Positions 9,301 through 19,113 of a stretch of 64,000 bases of DNA are shown here, one piece after another. The notes under the pieces were generated by a model. The model searched no databases. It was not told the origin of the DNA and saw nothing but the letters and a program-made list of their open reading frames with translations. Positions within the stretch are counted from its first letter, which is position 1, and every line of letters begins with the position of its first letter. The DNA is from Pseudomonadota bacterium. GTDB taxonomy: Bacteria; Pseudomonadota; Gammaproteobacteria; Burkholderiales; Rhodocyclaceae. The stretch covers positions 1 to 64,000 of the forward strand of contig JAFEDI010000126.1 in the NCBI GenBank assembly GCA_018241725.1, given 5' to 3'. The position numbers and the translations under genes are program-made.

Positions 9301-11328
9301 TCAGAGATCGATGGCGACGGACAGCCAGATCATGCTGGAGGCCGGATTCACCGGCCGGTCGGGGTGCAGGAACTGCTCCGAGCGGTCGGTAATCTCCTGG
9401 TGCGACGAGCCCAGGTTGATGCCGTTCAGTGCCACTTCCACCAGGCGTCCATCCATGCGGAAGTTGCGCGCGATGCGCAGGTCGAGGGTGGTGTAGGGCC
9501 GCGACACGTAGTCATAGCCCGCCACGTAGCCGTAGCCGCCGGCCAGCGGGCCCATGCGCAGCAGGCTGGCCGTGCTCTTCCAGCCGCTGCCGTAATCCTG
9601 CAGCCAGGTCAGGCTGGCCGAATAGGGCGAGGTGCGTTCGGCGATGGATCGATCATTGACGCGGCGATCGATCAGCGTGTGGCTGAACAGCACTTCGCCG
9701 CCGGTCCAGGGTTTGCTGCGGAGCTGGTATTCGATGCCGCGCAGCTCGACCGGGATGTCCACATTGACGAACTGGGAACTGGGCAGCGGTAGCGGCAGCG
9801 GGCCGGCCGGGGAGGGCACCGTCTGCCGGACGACGAAATCGGTGATGCGTTCGTTGAAGATGCGCACGTCCAGCGTGGCGTCGAGGGCCGGGAAGCGGCC
9901 GAGGTAGCCCACTTCGACGGTATCCACGTACGGCGTGCGCAGATTGGGATTGGACACGTAGGGCCAGGACACCAGGATGCCCGATTTGGGATCGTAGGCC
10001 CGCACATCGCCGTACAGGTCGAACAGGTTGCGCTGCTGCCAGGCCCGCGCGTAACCGGCCCGGAAGGTGTCGCGGGGGCTGGCCTGCCAGTTGAGGAAGG
10101 CGCGCGGGATGAACTGGCCGGCCATCCCGCTGTTCTTCTCCAGCAAGCCGCCGAGGTTGAGCTGCCACTCGGGGGTCAGGTGCCAGTCGAGATTGGCGAA
10201 TCCGCGGTACAGATCGAGTACCGGCGGTTTCTGGCCTGCGAACAGGAAGGATGCGTCCGTCGAGTCGCGGCGCGCTTCGAGACCCCACACCATGCGGGTC
10301 TGGGAGGTCAGCGCAAAGCGATGCTGGATCTCCGCGTTGGTGCGATCGCTGTCGCGGCTGCGGTTCAGCGGCACAGCCGGAAAGGCGGGGGGCGCCGAGG
10401 CCAGCCATTTCTCCGTGCCGGCTTCGTGGTTGCGGTAGAAGCTGACGAGCCATTCCTCGTTTTCGTCGAGCGTCCGGCGCCAGGTCAGGTGGATTGTTGA
10501 CGCTTCGGAGTCACTGTTTCGTTCCGCATTGTTGTCGAACAGGGAGTCGGGATAGCCGAGCCCCCGCTCGGCGCGGCTGTACCCGGCCCGTAGCGTCAGT
10601 TCGTCGCGGGCGTTCAGGCGATAGTCGCTGCGCAGGCTGAGGGTCTGGGTGTGGCGGGAGTCGTTGAGGGCGCTGAAGCCGTTGTCCCGCGTCTGGGCTG
10701 CGGACATGCGGACGCCCAGCCCGTCGCTACCGCCCGTCCAGCTCGCATACAGGTCGGCGATGCCGTGCTGGCCGACATTGACCTGGCCGGATGCGCCGTG
10801 CTCCTGATGGCTGTGGCGGGTGATGATGTTGATCACGCCCAGGAAGGCATTGGCACCGTAGGCGTTGGAGTTGGTGCCGCGGACGACCTCGATGCGTTCG
10901 ATTTCCTGCACGGTAAGCGGCAGCGCAGACCAGTCGACGCCACCGAAGGAACTCGGCGCATACACGGAGCGGCCGTCGATGAGGACCTGGATCTCGGTTG
11001 GGTAATCACTGCCGAGGCCGTGATAGGTCACCCACTGGGCGTGGCCGCGTTCCTGGCCGACCTGCATGCCGGGAACGAGACGCAGCAGGCGGGCGACATC
11101 CCGGTAGCCGGTGGCACGGATGAACTCGCGGTCGAGAATGGTCACTGCACCCGGTGCCTCGTTGAGGACCTGAGGCAGGCGGGATGCCGACAGAACTGTG
11201 GGCAACTCTTCGAAAAAAGGGGACTCCGCACTGTCAGTCCGGCTCTGCGCATGGGCATGGAGCGTGGGCAGACACAGTAAACCAGCCAGCGCAGCAGGTA
11301 GGGCCTGCCGAATAGTCAGCAAGGGCAT
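9301..11328 (-). CDS. TonB-dependent outer membrane receptor
   Basis: Energy-dependent outer membrane importer, 675 residues from the ATG preceding a signal peptide (MPLLTIRQALPAALAGLLCLP...HAHAQ); the frame extends 20 codons further up without support. The plug domain is typical (APGAVTILDREFIRATG, VLIDGRSVY, IERIEVVRGTNSNAYGANAF), then a 22-strand barrel. No extra N-terminal signalling domain, so no FecA-type sigma regulation. Closest in style to CirA/FepA or BtuB receptors; the ligand is unknown. The gene is tail-to-tail with the metal efflux operon (12 bp apart). I found no convincing Fur box upstream. Confidence 0.9.
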   Translation of the reverse strand: MPLLTIRQALPAALAGLLCLPTLHAHAQSRTDSAESPFFEELPTVLSASRLPQVLNEAPGAVTILDREFIRATGYRDVARLLRLVPGMQVGQERGHAQWVTYHGLGSDYPTEIQVLIDGRSVYAPSSFGGVDWSALPLTVQEIERIEVVRGTNSNAYGANAFLGVINIITRHSHQEHGASGQVNVGQHGIADLYASWTGGSDGLGVRMSAAQTRDNGFSALNDSRHTQTLSLRSDYRLNARDELTLRAGYSRAERGLGYPDSLFDNNAERNSDSEASTIHLTWRRTLDENEEWLVSFYRNHEAGTEKWLASAPPAFPAVPLNRSRDSDRTNAEIQHRFALTSQTRMVWGLEARRDSTDASFLFAGQKPPVLDLYRGFANLDWHLTPEWQLNLGGLLEKNSGMAGQFIPRAFLNWQASPRDTFRAGYARAWQQRNLFDLYGDVRAYDPKSGILVSWPYVSNPNLRTPYVDTVEVGYLGRFPALDATLDVRIFNERITDFVVRQTVPSPAGPLPLPLPSSQFVNVDIPVELRGIEYQLRSKPWTGGEVLFSHTLIDRRVNDRSIAERTSPYSASLTWLQDYGSGWKSTASLLRMGPLAGGYGYVAGYDYVSRPYTTLDLRIARNFRMDGRLVEVALNGINLGSSHQEITDRSEQFLHPDRPVNPASSMIWLSVAIDL

Positions 11329-11482
11329 TGAGCGATTTTTTATTGTGGTGGAAGTGGGGGTCTCCCTGACGTTCCACGTCGCCCCCATAATCTTCCAATT
11401 ATATCGACCCCGCCCTTGTCGGGTTGTGAATCATGTCATCCGATGTAAATGAGTTATCACACCAGTTTGGTGGCTCATACGG

Positions 11483-11512
11483 GCAGCCCCACACCGGCTG
11501 GTATGGGGCTGC
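11483..11512 (-). terminator. Possible terminator of the HtrA-type gene
   Basis: 9-bp perfect inverted repeat (GCAGCCCCA / TGGGGCTGC, 12-nt loop) beginning 10 bp downstream of the protease stop. No clear U-run follows, so termination efficiency is uncertain. Confidence 0.45.
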
Positions 11513-11521
11513 TTGTCGGGC

Positions 11522-13027
11522 TCAGGACAGACGCACGGCCACGAAGATCCGGCTGCTGCCGCGCTGAACCAGCAGCGCGAAGCGGTTGCCGGCCGCGTCG
11601 AGGAGCTTGCGGAACTGCTCTGCAGTGGTGATCGGCTGGTTGTTGATCCCAAGGATCACATCGCCGGCCTGCAGTCCGGCCTTGGCGGCGGGGCCCGTGG
11701 CGTCTTCGATCAGCAGGCCGCCGGATACGCCGAGGCGGGAGGCTTCCTGGGTGGTCAGCGCACGGCCGGTCAGGCCCAGCTTGCTGCTGGCTGCTTCGGA
11801 CTTGTGCTCCGGGGTGGAGGCGAGGCTGCGTTCGGCGACCTGTTCGCCAAGGGTGACGTTGAGCTCCCGGGCCTTGCGGTCGCGCCAGATCGACAGGCGC
11901 ACTACCGAGCCGGGTTTCAACTCGCCGATGATGCGCGGCAGATCGGCGGAGCTGTCCACCTTCTGGCCATTGACGCCGAGGACCACGTCACCCGCCTGTA
12001 GTCCGGCCTTCTCTGCCGGCGAGCCCGCTTCGACGTTGGCGACCAGCGCGCCGGCCGGCTTGTCGAGACCGAAGTTCTGGGCCAGGTCGGCGTCGAGGCC
12101 CTGGATGGCCACACCGAGGCGACCACGGGACACCTTGCCGTACTTCTGCAGCTGATCCTTGACCTTCAGCGCCACGTCGATGGGGATCGCGAAGGAGATG
12201 CCCATGAAGCCGCCGGAGCGGGAGTAGATCTGCGAGTTGATGCCGATCACTTCGCCGGCCAGGTTGAACAGAGGCCCGCCGGAGTTGCCCGGGTTGATCG
12301 CCACGTCGGTCTGGATGAAGGGCACGTAAGTCTCGTCCGGCAGGCGGCGCGCCTTGGCGCTGATGATGCCGGCGGTCACGGTGTTCTCGAAGCCGAAGGG
12401 CGAGCCCATCGCGACGACCCACTCGCCGACCTTGCTGCGTTCGGCGTCGCCGGTCTTCACGTAGGGCAGGCCGCTGGCGTTGATCTTCAGCAGCGCCACG
12501 TCGGTGCGCTTGTCGGAACCGATCACCTTGGCCTTGAACTCGCGCTTGTCGGTCAGCTTGACGGTGACCTCGGTAGCGCCATCCACCACGTGGGCGTTGG
12601 TCAGCACGTAGCCGTCGGTGCTGACGATGAAGCCAGAGCCGACGCCCCGCTGGATTTGCTCGGGCATCCGGCCACCGCGTCCGCCACCGTTGCCTGGAGC
12701 TCCGGGCACGGGGATGCCGAAGCGGCGCAGGAAGTCGTAGAAGGGGTCGTCCGCGAATGGGTCGTCGCCGGAGGTGGCATCGCCGCGGCTGACCTTCTGG
12801 GTGACGCTGATATTGACGACTGCCGGCCCTACCTGTTCGACCAATCCCGAGAAATCCGGCAGTCCGTAGCGGGTGGCCGCAGCGGCGGACGGGGCCGCAG
12901 GGGCGACCGCCGGTGGCGTGCCGACGGCGTGGGACGGGGAAATGGCGCCGCCCTCCTGTAGGCAGCCCGTGAGGGCCAGGACGATGGCAGAAAAGGTGAG
13001 GCTGGAACGAAGCACGGCAGATTTCAT
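11522..13027 (-). CDS. degQ: DegQ/MucD-type periplasmic serine endoprotease, lipoprotein
   Basis: HtrA-family protease/chaperone for envelope protein quality control, 501 residues. ATG at 13025-13027 follows AGGAG with 6-nt spacing; a TTG two codons up is less likely. Signal peptide ends in a lipobox (LTGC, Cys22), so the protein should be membrane-tethered. Catalytic triad: His146 (TNAHVVDG), Asp176 (KRTDVALL), Ser249 (NPGNSGGP). Two PDZ domains follow (about residues 290-390 and 410-500). A Gly-rich insert near residues 112-120 corresponds to the LA loop region. Confidence 0.94.
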   Translation of the reverse strand: MKSAVLRSSLTFSAIVLALTGCLQEGGAISPSHAVGTPPAVAPAAPSAAAATRYGLPDFSGLVEQVGPAVVNISVTQKVSRGDATSGDDPFADDPFYDFLRRFGIPVPGAPGNGGGRGGRMPEQIQRGVGSGFIVSTDGYVLTNAHVVDGATEVTVKLTDKREFKAKVIGSDKRTDVALLKINASGLPYVKTGDAERSKVGEWVVAMGSPFGFENTVTAGIISAKARRLPDETYVPFIQTDVAINPGNSGGPLFNLAGEVIGINSQIYSRSGGFMGISFAIPIDVALKVKDQLQKYGKVSRGRLGVAIQGLDADLAQNFGLDKPAGALVANVEAGSPAEKAGLQAGDVVLGVNGQKVDSSADLPRIIGELKPGSVVRLSIWRDRKARELNVTLGEQVAERSLASTPEHKSEAASSKLGLTGRALTTQEASRLGVSGGLLIEDATGPAAKAGLQAGDVILGINNQPITTAEQFRKLLDAAGNRFALLVQRGSSRIFVAVRLS

Positions 13028-13229
13028 GCGCAACTCCTGTAGTTTTTATCCGGATTTATGGACGCCGCGCCGCGGCGTCGTGTTCCCTGCTACAACAATC
13101 GCTTACAAAAGTGGGGTTGATCGGACAGACTGCAAGAGGGCTGCGTTACTGTCGTCTTGCATACACAAATGCTGCTTTTTGGTGCGGGCGTTGTATAGTT
13201 AATCTCTATCACCATTGCAGGTGTGTTCC

Positions 13230-14147
13230 ATGACGTTGACCGATCTCCGCTATCTCGTTGCGCTGGCCCGCGAGCGTCATTTCGGGCATGCCGCCGAACG
13301 TTGTAATGTCAGCCAGCCGACCCTGTCGGTGGCGATCAAAAAGCTCGAGGAAGAGCTGGCCGTGACGCTCTTCGAGCGCAGCGCCGCCGATGTGAAGATC
13401 ACCGACATCGGCGCCCGCATCGTCGCCCAGGCCGAAAAGGTGCTGCTCGAGGCGGGCCAGATCAAGGAGCTCGCCACTGCCGGCCGCGACCCCCTGTCCG
13501 GTCCGCTGAAGGTCGGCGTGATCTACACCATCGGGCCCTACCTGTTGCCGCACCTGATCCCGCGTGTGCATGAGGCGGCACCGTCGATGCCGCTGCTGAT
13601 CCAGGAAAACTATACCGCCCGGCTGGCCGAATCCCTCAAGCGCGGCGACCTGGACGTGATCGTCGTGGCCCTGCCGTTCGAGGAGCCCGGTATCGTTACC
13701 CAGGCCGTCTATGACGAACCTTTCCGCGTGCTGATGCCGGCCGGCCACGCGTGGGAGAAGGAGAAGGCCATCGCCGCCTCCAGTCTGGCCGAGGCGCCAT
13801 TGCTGCTGCTCGGGGCCGGCAACTGCTTCAGAGACCAGGTGCTGGAAGTGTGTCCGATGTGCCGCAGCGGCGAAGGCCTGCAGCGCACGCTGGAAGGTAG
13901 CTCGCTGGAGACCATCCGCCACATGGTGGCCACCGGCGCCGGCATCACGGTGTTGCCGAGCAGTGCAGCCGACCCGCTGCCGGACGGCAATGCGCTGCTC
14001 AGCGTGCGTCCCTTCGTGGCGCCGGAGCCGTTCCGTCGCGTCGCACTGGCCTGGCGGGTCACCTATCCGCGTAGCGGCGCCATCGATGTGATCCGCTCGG
14101 CCATCCTGGCTAGCCCGCTGGCAGGCGTGCGGCCGGTCAATCGCTAA
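13230..14147 (+). CDS. oxyR: Hydrogen-peroxide sensing LysR regulator OxyR
   Basis: Redox-switched transcription factor for peroxide defence. 305 residues from ATG 13230; an upstream in-frame start would add five residues. N-terminal LysR HTH (FGHAAERCNVSQPTLSVAIK). The peroxidatic cysteine motif GNCFRDQVLEVC places Cys199 and Cys208 at exactly the E. coli OxyR positions, so the regulator should form the activating disulfide. The 3' end overlaps the convergent 5-FCL gene by 11 bp. It diverges from the HtrA-type gene across about 200 bp. Confidence 0.95.
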   Translation: MTLTDLRYLVALARERHFGHAAERCNVSQPTLSVAIKKLEEELAVTLFERSAADVKITDIGARIVAQAEKVLLEAGQIKELATAGRDPLSGPLKVGVIYTIGPYLLPHLIPRVHEAAPSMPLLIQENYTARLAESLKRGDLDVIVVALPFEEPGIVTQAVYDEPFRVLMPAGHAWEKEKAIAASSLAEAPLLLLGAGNCFRDQVLEVCPMCRSGEGLQRTLEGSSLETIRHMVATGAGITVLPSSAADPLPDGNALLSVRPFVAPEPFRRVALAWRVTYPRSGAIDVIRSAILASPLAGVRPVNR

Positions 14148-14775
14148 CGGCCCGGAAAGCCCCGGCCTCGGTAACGATCCAGTCCATCGGCTGATCGTGG
14201 ATCTGGGGAAAGGTGTCGTCCACCCGCGCCAGCTCGAAGGCCACGCCGACGCATAGCGGCGCCGGTTGCAGGGCCGCCAGCGTGCGGTCGAAATAGCCAC
14301 CCCCGTAGCCGAGCCGGTAGCCGGCCGCGTCGAAGACGTTGAGGGGTATCAGGATCAGGTCGGGCTGCAGGCTTTCCGTGCCAGCGGGAATCGGGATGCC
14401 GTGGTGATCCGTTTCCATCGGCACCTCCGGATGCCAGTGCAGGAAGACCATCGGCGCGCCCGGTGTCCGGACCACCGGCAGCGCCATCTGTCGCGTCGTA
14501 TCGGCGGCCAGCCAGCGTTGCGCCCATGGCACCAGATCCACTTCTCCGCGCCACGGCCAGCAAAAGGCTGCGGTTTTCGGCGTGAGCTCGTCCAGCAGGC
14601 GGTCCAGATGATCCTCTATGCGGCGCGTAAGGGCTGCGCGTTCGGCGGCAGGGAGTTGTTCCCGTGCGGCGATCCGGGTTTTTCTTAAATTTTGTCGCAG
14701 CGCGGCAACGGTAGCGTCCGGATCCGCGCTTGGGCGGGGGAGGGGAGGGGTCACTGTGCTATTCTCCGATGGCAT
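14137..14775 (-). CDS. 5-formyltetrahydrofolate cyclo-ligase
   Basis: Converts 5-formyl-THF to 5,10-methenyl-THF with ATP (YgfA/Fau family). 212 residues from ATG 14773-14775. Family signature GYGGGYFDRTLA is present near the C-terminus, and the substrate-binding basic segment LRKTRIAAREQL near the N-terminus. The start codon is only about 20 bp from the divergent slt start, so at least one of the two promoters must lie inside coding sequence. Confidence 0.92.
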   Translation of the reverse strand: MPSENSTVTPPLPRPSADPDATVAALRQNLRKTRIAAREQLPAAERAALTRRIEDHLDRLLDELTPKTAAFCWPWRGEVDLVPWAQRWLAADTTRQMALPVVRTPGAPMVFLHWHPEVPMETDHHGIPIPAGTESLQPDLILIPLNVFDAAGYRLGYGGGYFDRTLAALQPAPLCVGVAFELARVDDTFPQIHDQPMDWIVTEAGAFRAVSD

Positions 14776-14795
14776 CGATGCAGGACGTAAAAGCA

Positions 14796-16760
14796 ATGAA
14801 GAATAGCGTGTGGGCCGTGCTGGCGGCAGTGTTGTGGATGGCCTTGCCGGCCGGTGGCGATCCTGGTGACGAGAGGATACTGCTCGCCAGGGATGCTGCG
14901 CGCAGCGGCGACCGTAACCGCCTCGTCCAGCTTGCGCCTCCCACGGGACACGTCCTCGATCCCTATCCCGAATACTGGGCGCTGTCCAATCAGGTCGCCC
15001 GGTCCGCCGACGTGGATGCAGCGCGTATCCAGGATTTCCTGCAGCGCTATTCCGGCAGTTGGCTGGCCGAGAAGCTGCGCGGTGAATGGCTGCGCAACCT
15101 CGGCAAGCGCGGTGACTGGGTCCAGCTGGCCGGAGAGTTCCCGAACATGGAGCAGCCGGAGCAGGACCTGAAGTGCTACCAGTTCCAGGCTCGCCTGCAG
15201 AACGGTGACCGGACAGCGCTAGAAGACGCCCGTCCGCTGTGGTTCCTGCTGGTGGATACGCCCGACAGCTGCGTACCGGTGCTGCAGGCCTTGGTCCGCG
15301 AAGCCCTGGTTAGCCCGGACGACATGTGGTTCCGCATCCGTCGCCTGATGGAGGCCAAGCGCATTACAGGCGCGCGTGCCGTGGCAAGCTGGTTGCCGGC
15401 CGACCAGCAGCCCGCCCCGTCTGATCTCGACAGGGCCAGCACCAATCCGGCGACCTACTTCGACCGTCTGCCCATCAATTTCTCGGCGTCCCGCCAGGGG
15501 CGCGAGCTGGCGCTGATTGCCCTGGCCCGCATTGCCCGTGATGATCCTCCGGCCGCCTATGTGCGCTATGCGCGCATCGACGAGCGTTTGTCGAGCAGCG
15601 ACCGCGCCTATGCGCTGGGGCAGATCGGCTGGCAGGCGGCGGCGCGCCTGCTGCCGGACGCCAACGCTTGGTTCAAGGCCGCCGGCGATACTCCTATGTC
15701 CGACGAGCAGGCTGCCTGGCGCGTGCGCGCGGCGCTGCGTGCAGCGGACTGGCGTGCGGTACGCAGTGCCGTCGAGGCCATGCCGCCGTCCCTGCGCGAG
15801 CAGCCGGACTGGGGCTACTGGCTCGGCCGCGCCCAGCAGGCCCTCGGTAACCGCGAGGCTGCCCGCAAGGAGTTCGCGCGCATCGCCGGCCATCCGACCT
15901 TCTACAGCATCCTGGCCGGCGAAGAGCTCGGCCAGACCTTCATGCTGCCGGCCAAGGCGCGCGCCACCAGCGCCGACGAGGCCGAGCTGGCGCGCCAGAC
16001 GCCGGGCCTGCAGCGGGCCATCGCGCTGTTCCGCCTGGACCTGCGCACCGAAGGCACCCGTGAGTGGAACTGGACGCTGCGCAACAAGGACGACCGCTTC
16101 CTGCTCGCCGCCGCCCAGATGGCTCAGCAGCTCGGCATCTACGACCGGGCCATCAACGCGGCGGATCGCACCCGCAACGAGCACGACTACAGCCTGCGCT
16201 ACCTGGCGCCTTTCCGTGACCGCATCGAGCCCAACGCGAAGAGCCGCGATCTGGACACCGGTTGGGTCTATGGCCTGATGCGCCAGGAGAGCCGCTTCGT
16301 CACTGCCGCCCGCTCCGGCGTCGGCGCCCAGGGGCTGATGCAGATCATGCCGGCTACCGGCCAGTGGGTCGCCGGCAAGCTCGGCATGAAGGGCTTCAAC
16401 GTGGGGTGGTTGCAGGACCCGGACACCAACGTGATGCTCGGGACCACCTACATGCGCATGGTTCTGGCTGGTCTCGACAACCACCCGGTGCTGGCTTCCG
16501 CCGCCTATAACGCCGGCCCTGGCCGGGCCAAGAAGTGGAAGGACAGCAAGCCCCTCGAAGGCGCGGTGTATGCGGAAACCATTCCCTTCAACGAAACCCG
16601 CGACTACGTGAAGAAGGTGATGGCCAACAGCGTCATCTATTCCGCGCTGCTCGAAGGGCGGGCGCCGTCCCTGAAGGGCCGCCTGGGCACCATCTCGGCC
16701 AGCGATGGCAGTGGCGGCAGCGACCTGGGCAGCCCGGCGCCTGGTGCCGGGCTGGAATGA
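14796..16760 (+). CDS. slt: Soluble lytic murein transglycosylase (Slt70 family)
   Basis: Periplasmic enzyme cleaving the MurNAc-GlcNAc bond with formation of 1,6-anhydroMurNAc. 654 residues from the ATG beginning the signal peptide (MKNSVWAVLAAVLWMALPAGG). The long alpha-helical superhelix precedes a C-terminal SLT domain with catalytic Glu498 (MRQESRF), GAQGLMQIMPAT and AAYNAGPGR motifs. Earlier in-frame ATGs (14769, 14778) would put a hydrophilic stretch before the signal peptide. The tail after the SLT domain is Gly/Ser-rich. Confidence 0.94.
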   Translation: MKNSVWAVLAAVLWMALPAGGDPGDERILLARDAARSGDRNRLVQLAPPTGHVLDPYPEYWALSNQVARSADVDAARIQDFLQRYSGSWLAEKLRGEWLRNLGKRGDWVQLAGEFPNMEQPEQDLKCYQFQARLQNGDRTALEDARPLWFLLVDTPDSCVPVLQALVREALVSPDDMWFRIRRLMEAKRITGARAVASWLPADQQPAPSDLDRASTNPATYFDRLPINFSASRQGRELALIALARIARDDPPAAYVRYARIDERLSSSDRAYALGQIGWQAAARLLPDANAWFKAAGDTPMSDEQAAWRVRAALRAADWRAVRSAVEAMPPSLREQPDWGYWLGRAQQALGNREAARKEFARIAGHPTFYSILAGEELGQTFMLPAKARATSADEAELARQTPGLQRAIALFRLDLRTEGTREWNWTLRNKDDRFLLAAAQMAQQLGIYDRAINAADRTRNEHDYSLRYLAPFRDRIEPNAKSRDLDTGWVYGLMRQESRFVTAARSGVGAQGLMQIMPATGQWVAGKLGMKGFNVGWLQDPDTNVMLGTTYMRMVLAGLDNHPVLASAAYNAGPGRAKKWKDSKPLEGAVYAETIPFNETRDYVKKVMANSVIYSALLEGRAPSLKGRLGTISASDGSGGSDLGSPAPGAGLE

Positions 16761-16830
16761 GCGTTGCGGAGGGAATTCTTTTGCGGCGTGGCGATCTGTA
16801 GAGCAGTCGCATCGCTCGGGAGTCGTCACC

Positions 16831-17784
16831 ATGTCCATCCGCACAGTCCTCCTCATCGGTGGTAGCGGTTTCGTCGGTACCGCGGTTGCCGCCCGACTGG
16901 CCGCATCCGGCAAGACGCTGCTGATCCCCACGCGCCACCGCGAGCGGGTGCGCCACCTGCTGGCCCTGCCGACCGCGGACGTGGTCGAGGCGGACGTGGG
17001 TGACCCGGCAGAACTGGCGGTGCTGATGACCGGCGTCGATGCGGTGGTGAATTTGGTTGGCGTGCTGCATTCCGGCTCCGGCCATCCGTATGGCCCCGCT
17101 TTCGCCCACGCGCATGTGGAGATCCCCAAATGCATCGTGACGGCAGCCCGCGAGGCCGGCGTGCAGCGCATCGTGCATATCAGCGCCCTTGGCGCGGCGG
17201 CGGACGGACCGTCCGAATACCTGCGCTCGAAGGCCGACGGTGAGGCGGCGATCCGCGCTGCGGTGCCCGACATCGGCTGGACCATCCTGCGCCCGTCGGT
17301 GATCTTCGGGCCCGGCGACAGTTTCCTGAACCTCTTTGCCGGTCTGCTCCGGTGTTTCCCGGTGCTGCCCCTCGGCGGCGCGAAAGCGCGCTTTCAGCCG
17401 GTTTATGTGGGTGACGTGGCGGAGGTGGTGGCCGAGGCCCTCGAACGGCCGGATGCCGCGGGCCAGACCTTCGAACTGGCCGGTCCGCGGCCGTATAGCC
17501 TGCAGGAGCTCGTCGAATACGTCGGCTTCATTACTGGCCACCCGCGTCCGGTGATTCCGCTGCCGGAAGGCCTGGCCATGCTGCAGGCGGCGCTGCTCGA
17601 ATGCCTGCCCGGGCCGTTGATGAGCCGCGACAACGTGCGTTCGATGCGCGTTTCCAACGTTGCCAGCGGGGCGCCCCTGCCCTGGGGCCGCCATCCGACG
17701 GCCCTTGAGGCGGTGGCGCCGTGTTACCTCGGATCCCTCAACAAGCGCGGACGCTACACCGCCTTCCAGCTCCATCGCCCATGA
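16831..17784 (+). CDS. NAD(P)-binding SDR, complex I NDUFA9-like
   Basis: Atypical short-chain dehydrogenase/epimerase family protein, 317 residues. N-terminal Rossmann motif GGSGFVG directly after a beta strand. The LVGVLHSG, HISALGA and ILRPSVIFGPGDSFLN blocks match the NDUFA9/YfcH-like subgroup related to complex I assembly subunits and quinone-linked proteins. The catalytic YxxxK is degraded, as in that subgroup, so a redox reaction is uncertain. ATG 16831 was chosen because the Rossmann strand begins at once. The stop overlaps the cca start by 4 bp. Confidence 0.85.
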   Translation: MSIRTVLLIGGSGFVGTAVAARLAASGKTLLIPTRHRERVRHLLALPTADVVEADVGDPAELAVLMTGVDAVVNLVGVLHSGSGHPYGPAFAHAHVEIPKCIVTAAREAGVQRIVHISALGAAADGPSEYLRSKADGEAAIRAAVPDIGWTILRPSVIFGPGDSFLNLFAGLLRCFPVLPLGGAKARFQPVYVGDVAEVVAEALERPDAAGQTFELAGPRPYSLQELVEYVGFITGHPRPVIPLPEGLAMLQAALLECLPGPLMSRDNVRSMRVSNVASGAPLPWGRHPTALEAVAPCYLGSLNKRGRYTAFQLHRP

Positions 17785-19064
17785 AAATCTACTGTGTCGG
17801 CGGCGCTATCCGCGACGAGCTGCTCGGCCTGCCGGTCAAGGACCGGGACTGGGTGGTCGTCGGCGCCACCCCCGAAACCCTGCTGGCCCAGGGCTATACG
17901 CCGGTCGGCAAGGACTTCCCGGTCTTCCTCCATCCCCGCAGCCACGAGGAGTACGCACTCGCACGCACCGAGCGCAAGACTGCGCCCGGCTACGCCGGCT
18001 TCGTCTTCCACACTGCAGCGGATGTCACGCTGGAAGAGGATCTGGCCCGCCGCGACCTGACCATCAACGCGATTGCGCGTGACGACGACGGCATGCTGGT
18101 GGATCCCTACGGTGGGCGCCGCGACCTGGAAAGCCGGGTGTTTCGCCATGTCAGTCCGGCCTTTGCCGAGGACCCGGTGCGCATCCTGCGACTGGCGCGT
18201 TTTGCTGCCCGCTTCGCCGATTTCACGGTGGCGCCGGAAACCCTCGAACTCATGCGCGCGATGGTCGCCGCTGGGGAGGTGGATGCGCTGGTGCCGGAGC
18301 GGGTCTGGCAGGAGCTCGCCCGTGGCCTGATGGAGGCGCGGCCGGCGCGGATGATCCAGGTCCTGCGCGACTGCGGCGCACTGGCCCGGCTGCTGCCGGA
18401 GGTGGATCGCCTGTTCGGCGTGCCGCAGCCACTGCAATATCACCCGGAAGGTGACACCGGCGTTCATATGCTGATGGTCCTCGACTGCGCCGCTGCTGAC
18501 GGCTTGGCCCTGCCCGGGCGACTGGCCTGCCTGTTGCACGATCTGGGCAAGGGTGTCACGCCGGCGGATGTGCTGCCTCATCACTACGGTCACGAGGCGG
18601 CCAGCGAGAAACTGGCGCGAGATGTCTGCCAGCGCCTCAAGTGCCCGGTCGACTGCCGCGACCTGGCGCTGATGATGGCTCGTGAGCATGGCATCGTGCA
18701 CCAGGGCCAGGTCCTGCGTGCCGAGACCGTGGTCAAACTCATCGAGCGCTGCGACGGCCTGCGCCGGCCCGAGCGCTTCGTCGCACTGCTCGACGCCTGT
18801 GCCTGCGACTACAGGGGGCGAAGCACATACGAGGCGCGACCCTATCCCCAGCGCGAGCGCCTGCTCGCGGCGCTGGCCGCGGTGCGCGGCGTCGATGCGG
18901 GCGCCATCGCCCGCGGCGTGGCGGACAAGGCGCGTATCCCGGTCGAGGTCCATGTGGCACGGGTGGCGGCGGTGCGTCAGCTGGAAGGCCGCGGAGTGAG
19001 CGAGGGAGATGCCGTCGGAGATGCAGGCGAGGGGCGGGGCGTCTGTCCGGAGGAAACTCGTTAG
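17781..19064 (+). CDS. cca: CCA tRNA nucleotidyltransferase with HD domain
   Basis: Adds or repairs the 3'-CCA end of tRNAs. 427 residues. Nucleotidyltransferase motifs: GGAIRDELLG, DRDWVVVG (two metal-binding Asp) and RRDLTINAIA. The C-terminal HD phosphohydrolase domain is intact (LLHDLGKG and a following His/Asp set), as in the long E. coli-type enzyme with phosphatase and phosphodiesterase activities. Starts with ATGA overlapping the previous gene. Confidence 0.96.
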   Translation: MKIYCVGGAIRDELLGLPVKDRDWVVVGATPETLLAQGYTPVGKDFPVFLHPRSHEEYALARTERKTAPGYAGFVFHTAADVTLEEDLARRDLTINAIARDDDGMLVDPYGGRRDLESRVFRHVSPAFAEDPVRILRLARFAARFADFTVAPETLELMRAMVAAGEVDALVPERVWQELARGLMEARPARMIQVLRDCGALARLLPEVDRLFGVPQPLQYHPEGDTGVHMLMVLDCAAADGLALPGRLACLLHDLGKGVTPADVLPHHYGHEAASEKLARDVCQRLKCPVDCRDLALMMAREHGIVHQGQVLRAETVVKLIERCDGLRRPERFVALLDACACDYRGRSTYEARPYPQRERLLAALAAVRGVDAGAIARGVADKARIPVEVHVARVAAVRQLEGRGVSEGDAVGDAGEGRGVCPEETR

Positions 19065-19113
19065 CCATTCCACGCACGCCGCCGTCATTGCAACCTACAA
19101 TGCGCGCACTTCC

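Noticed and set aside
11329-11521. Fur box or cobalamin riboswitch upstream of the TonB receptor
   Set aside because: No GATAAT-type Fur repeats and no B12-box-like sequence could be found.
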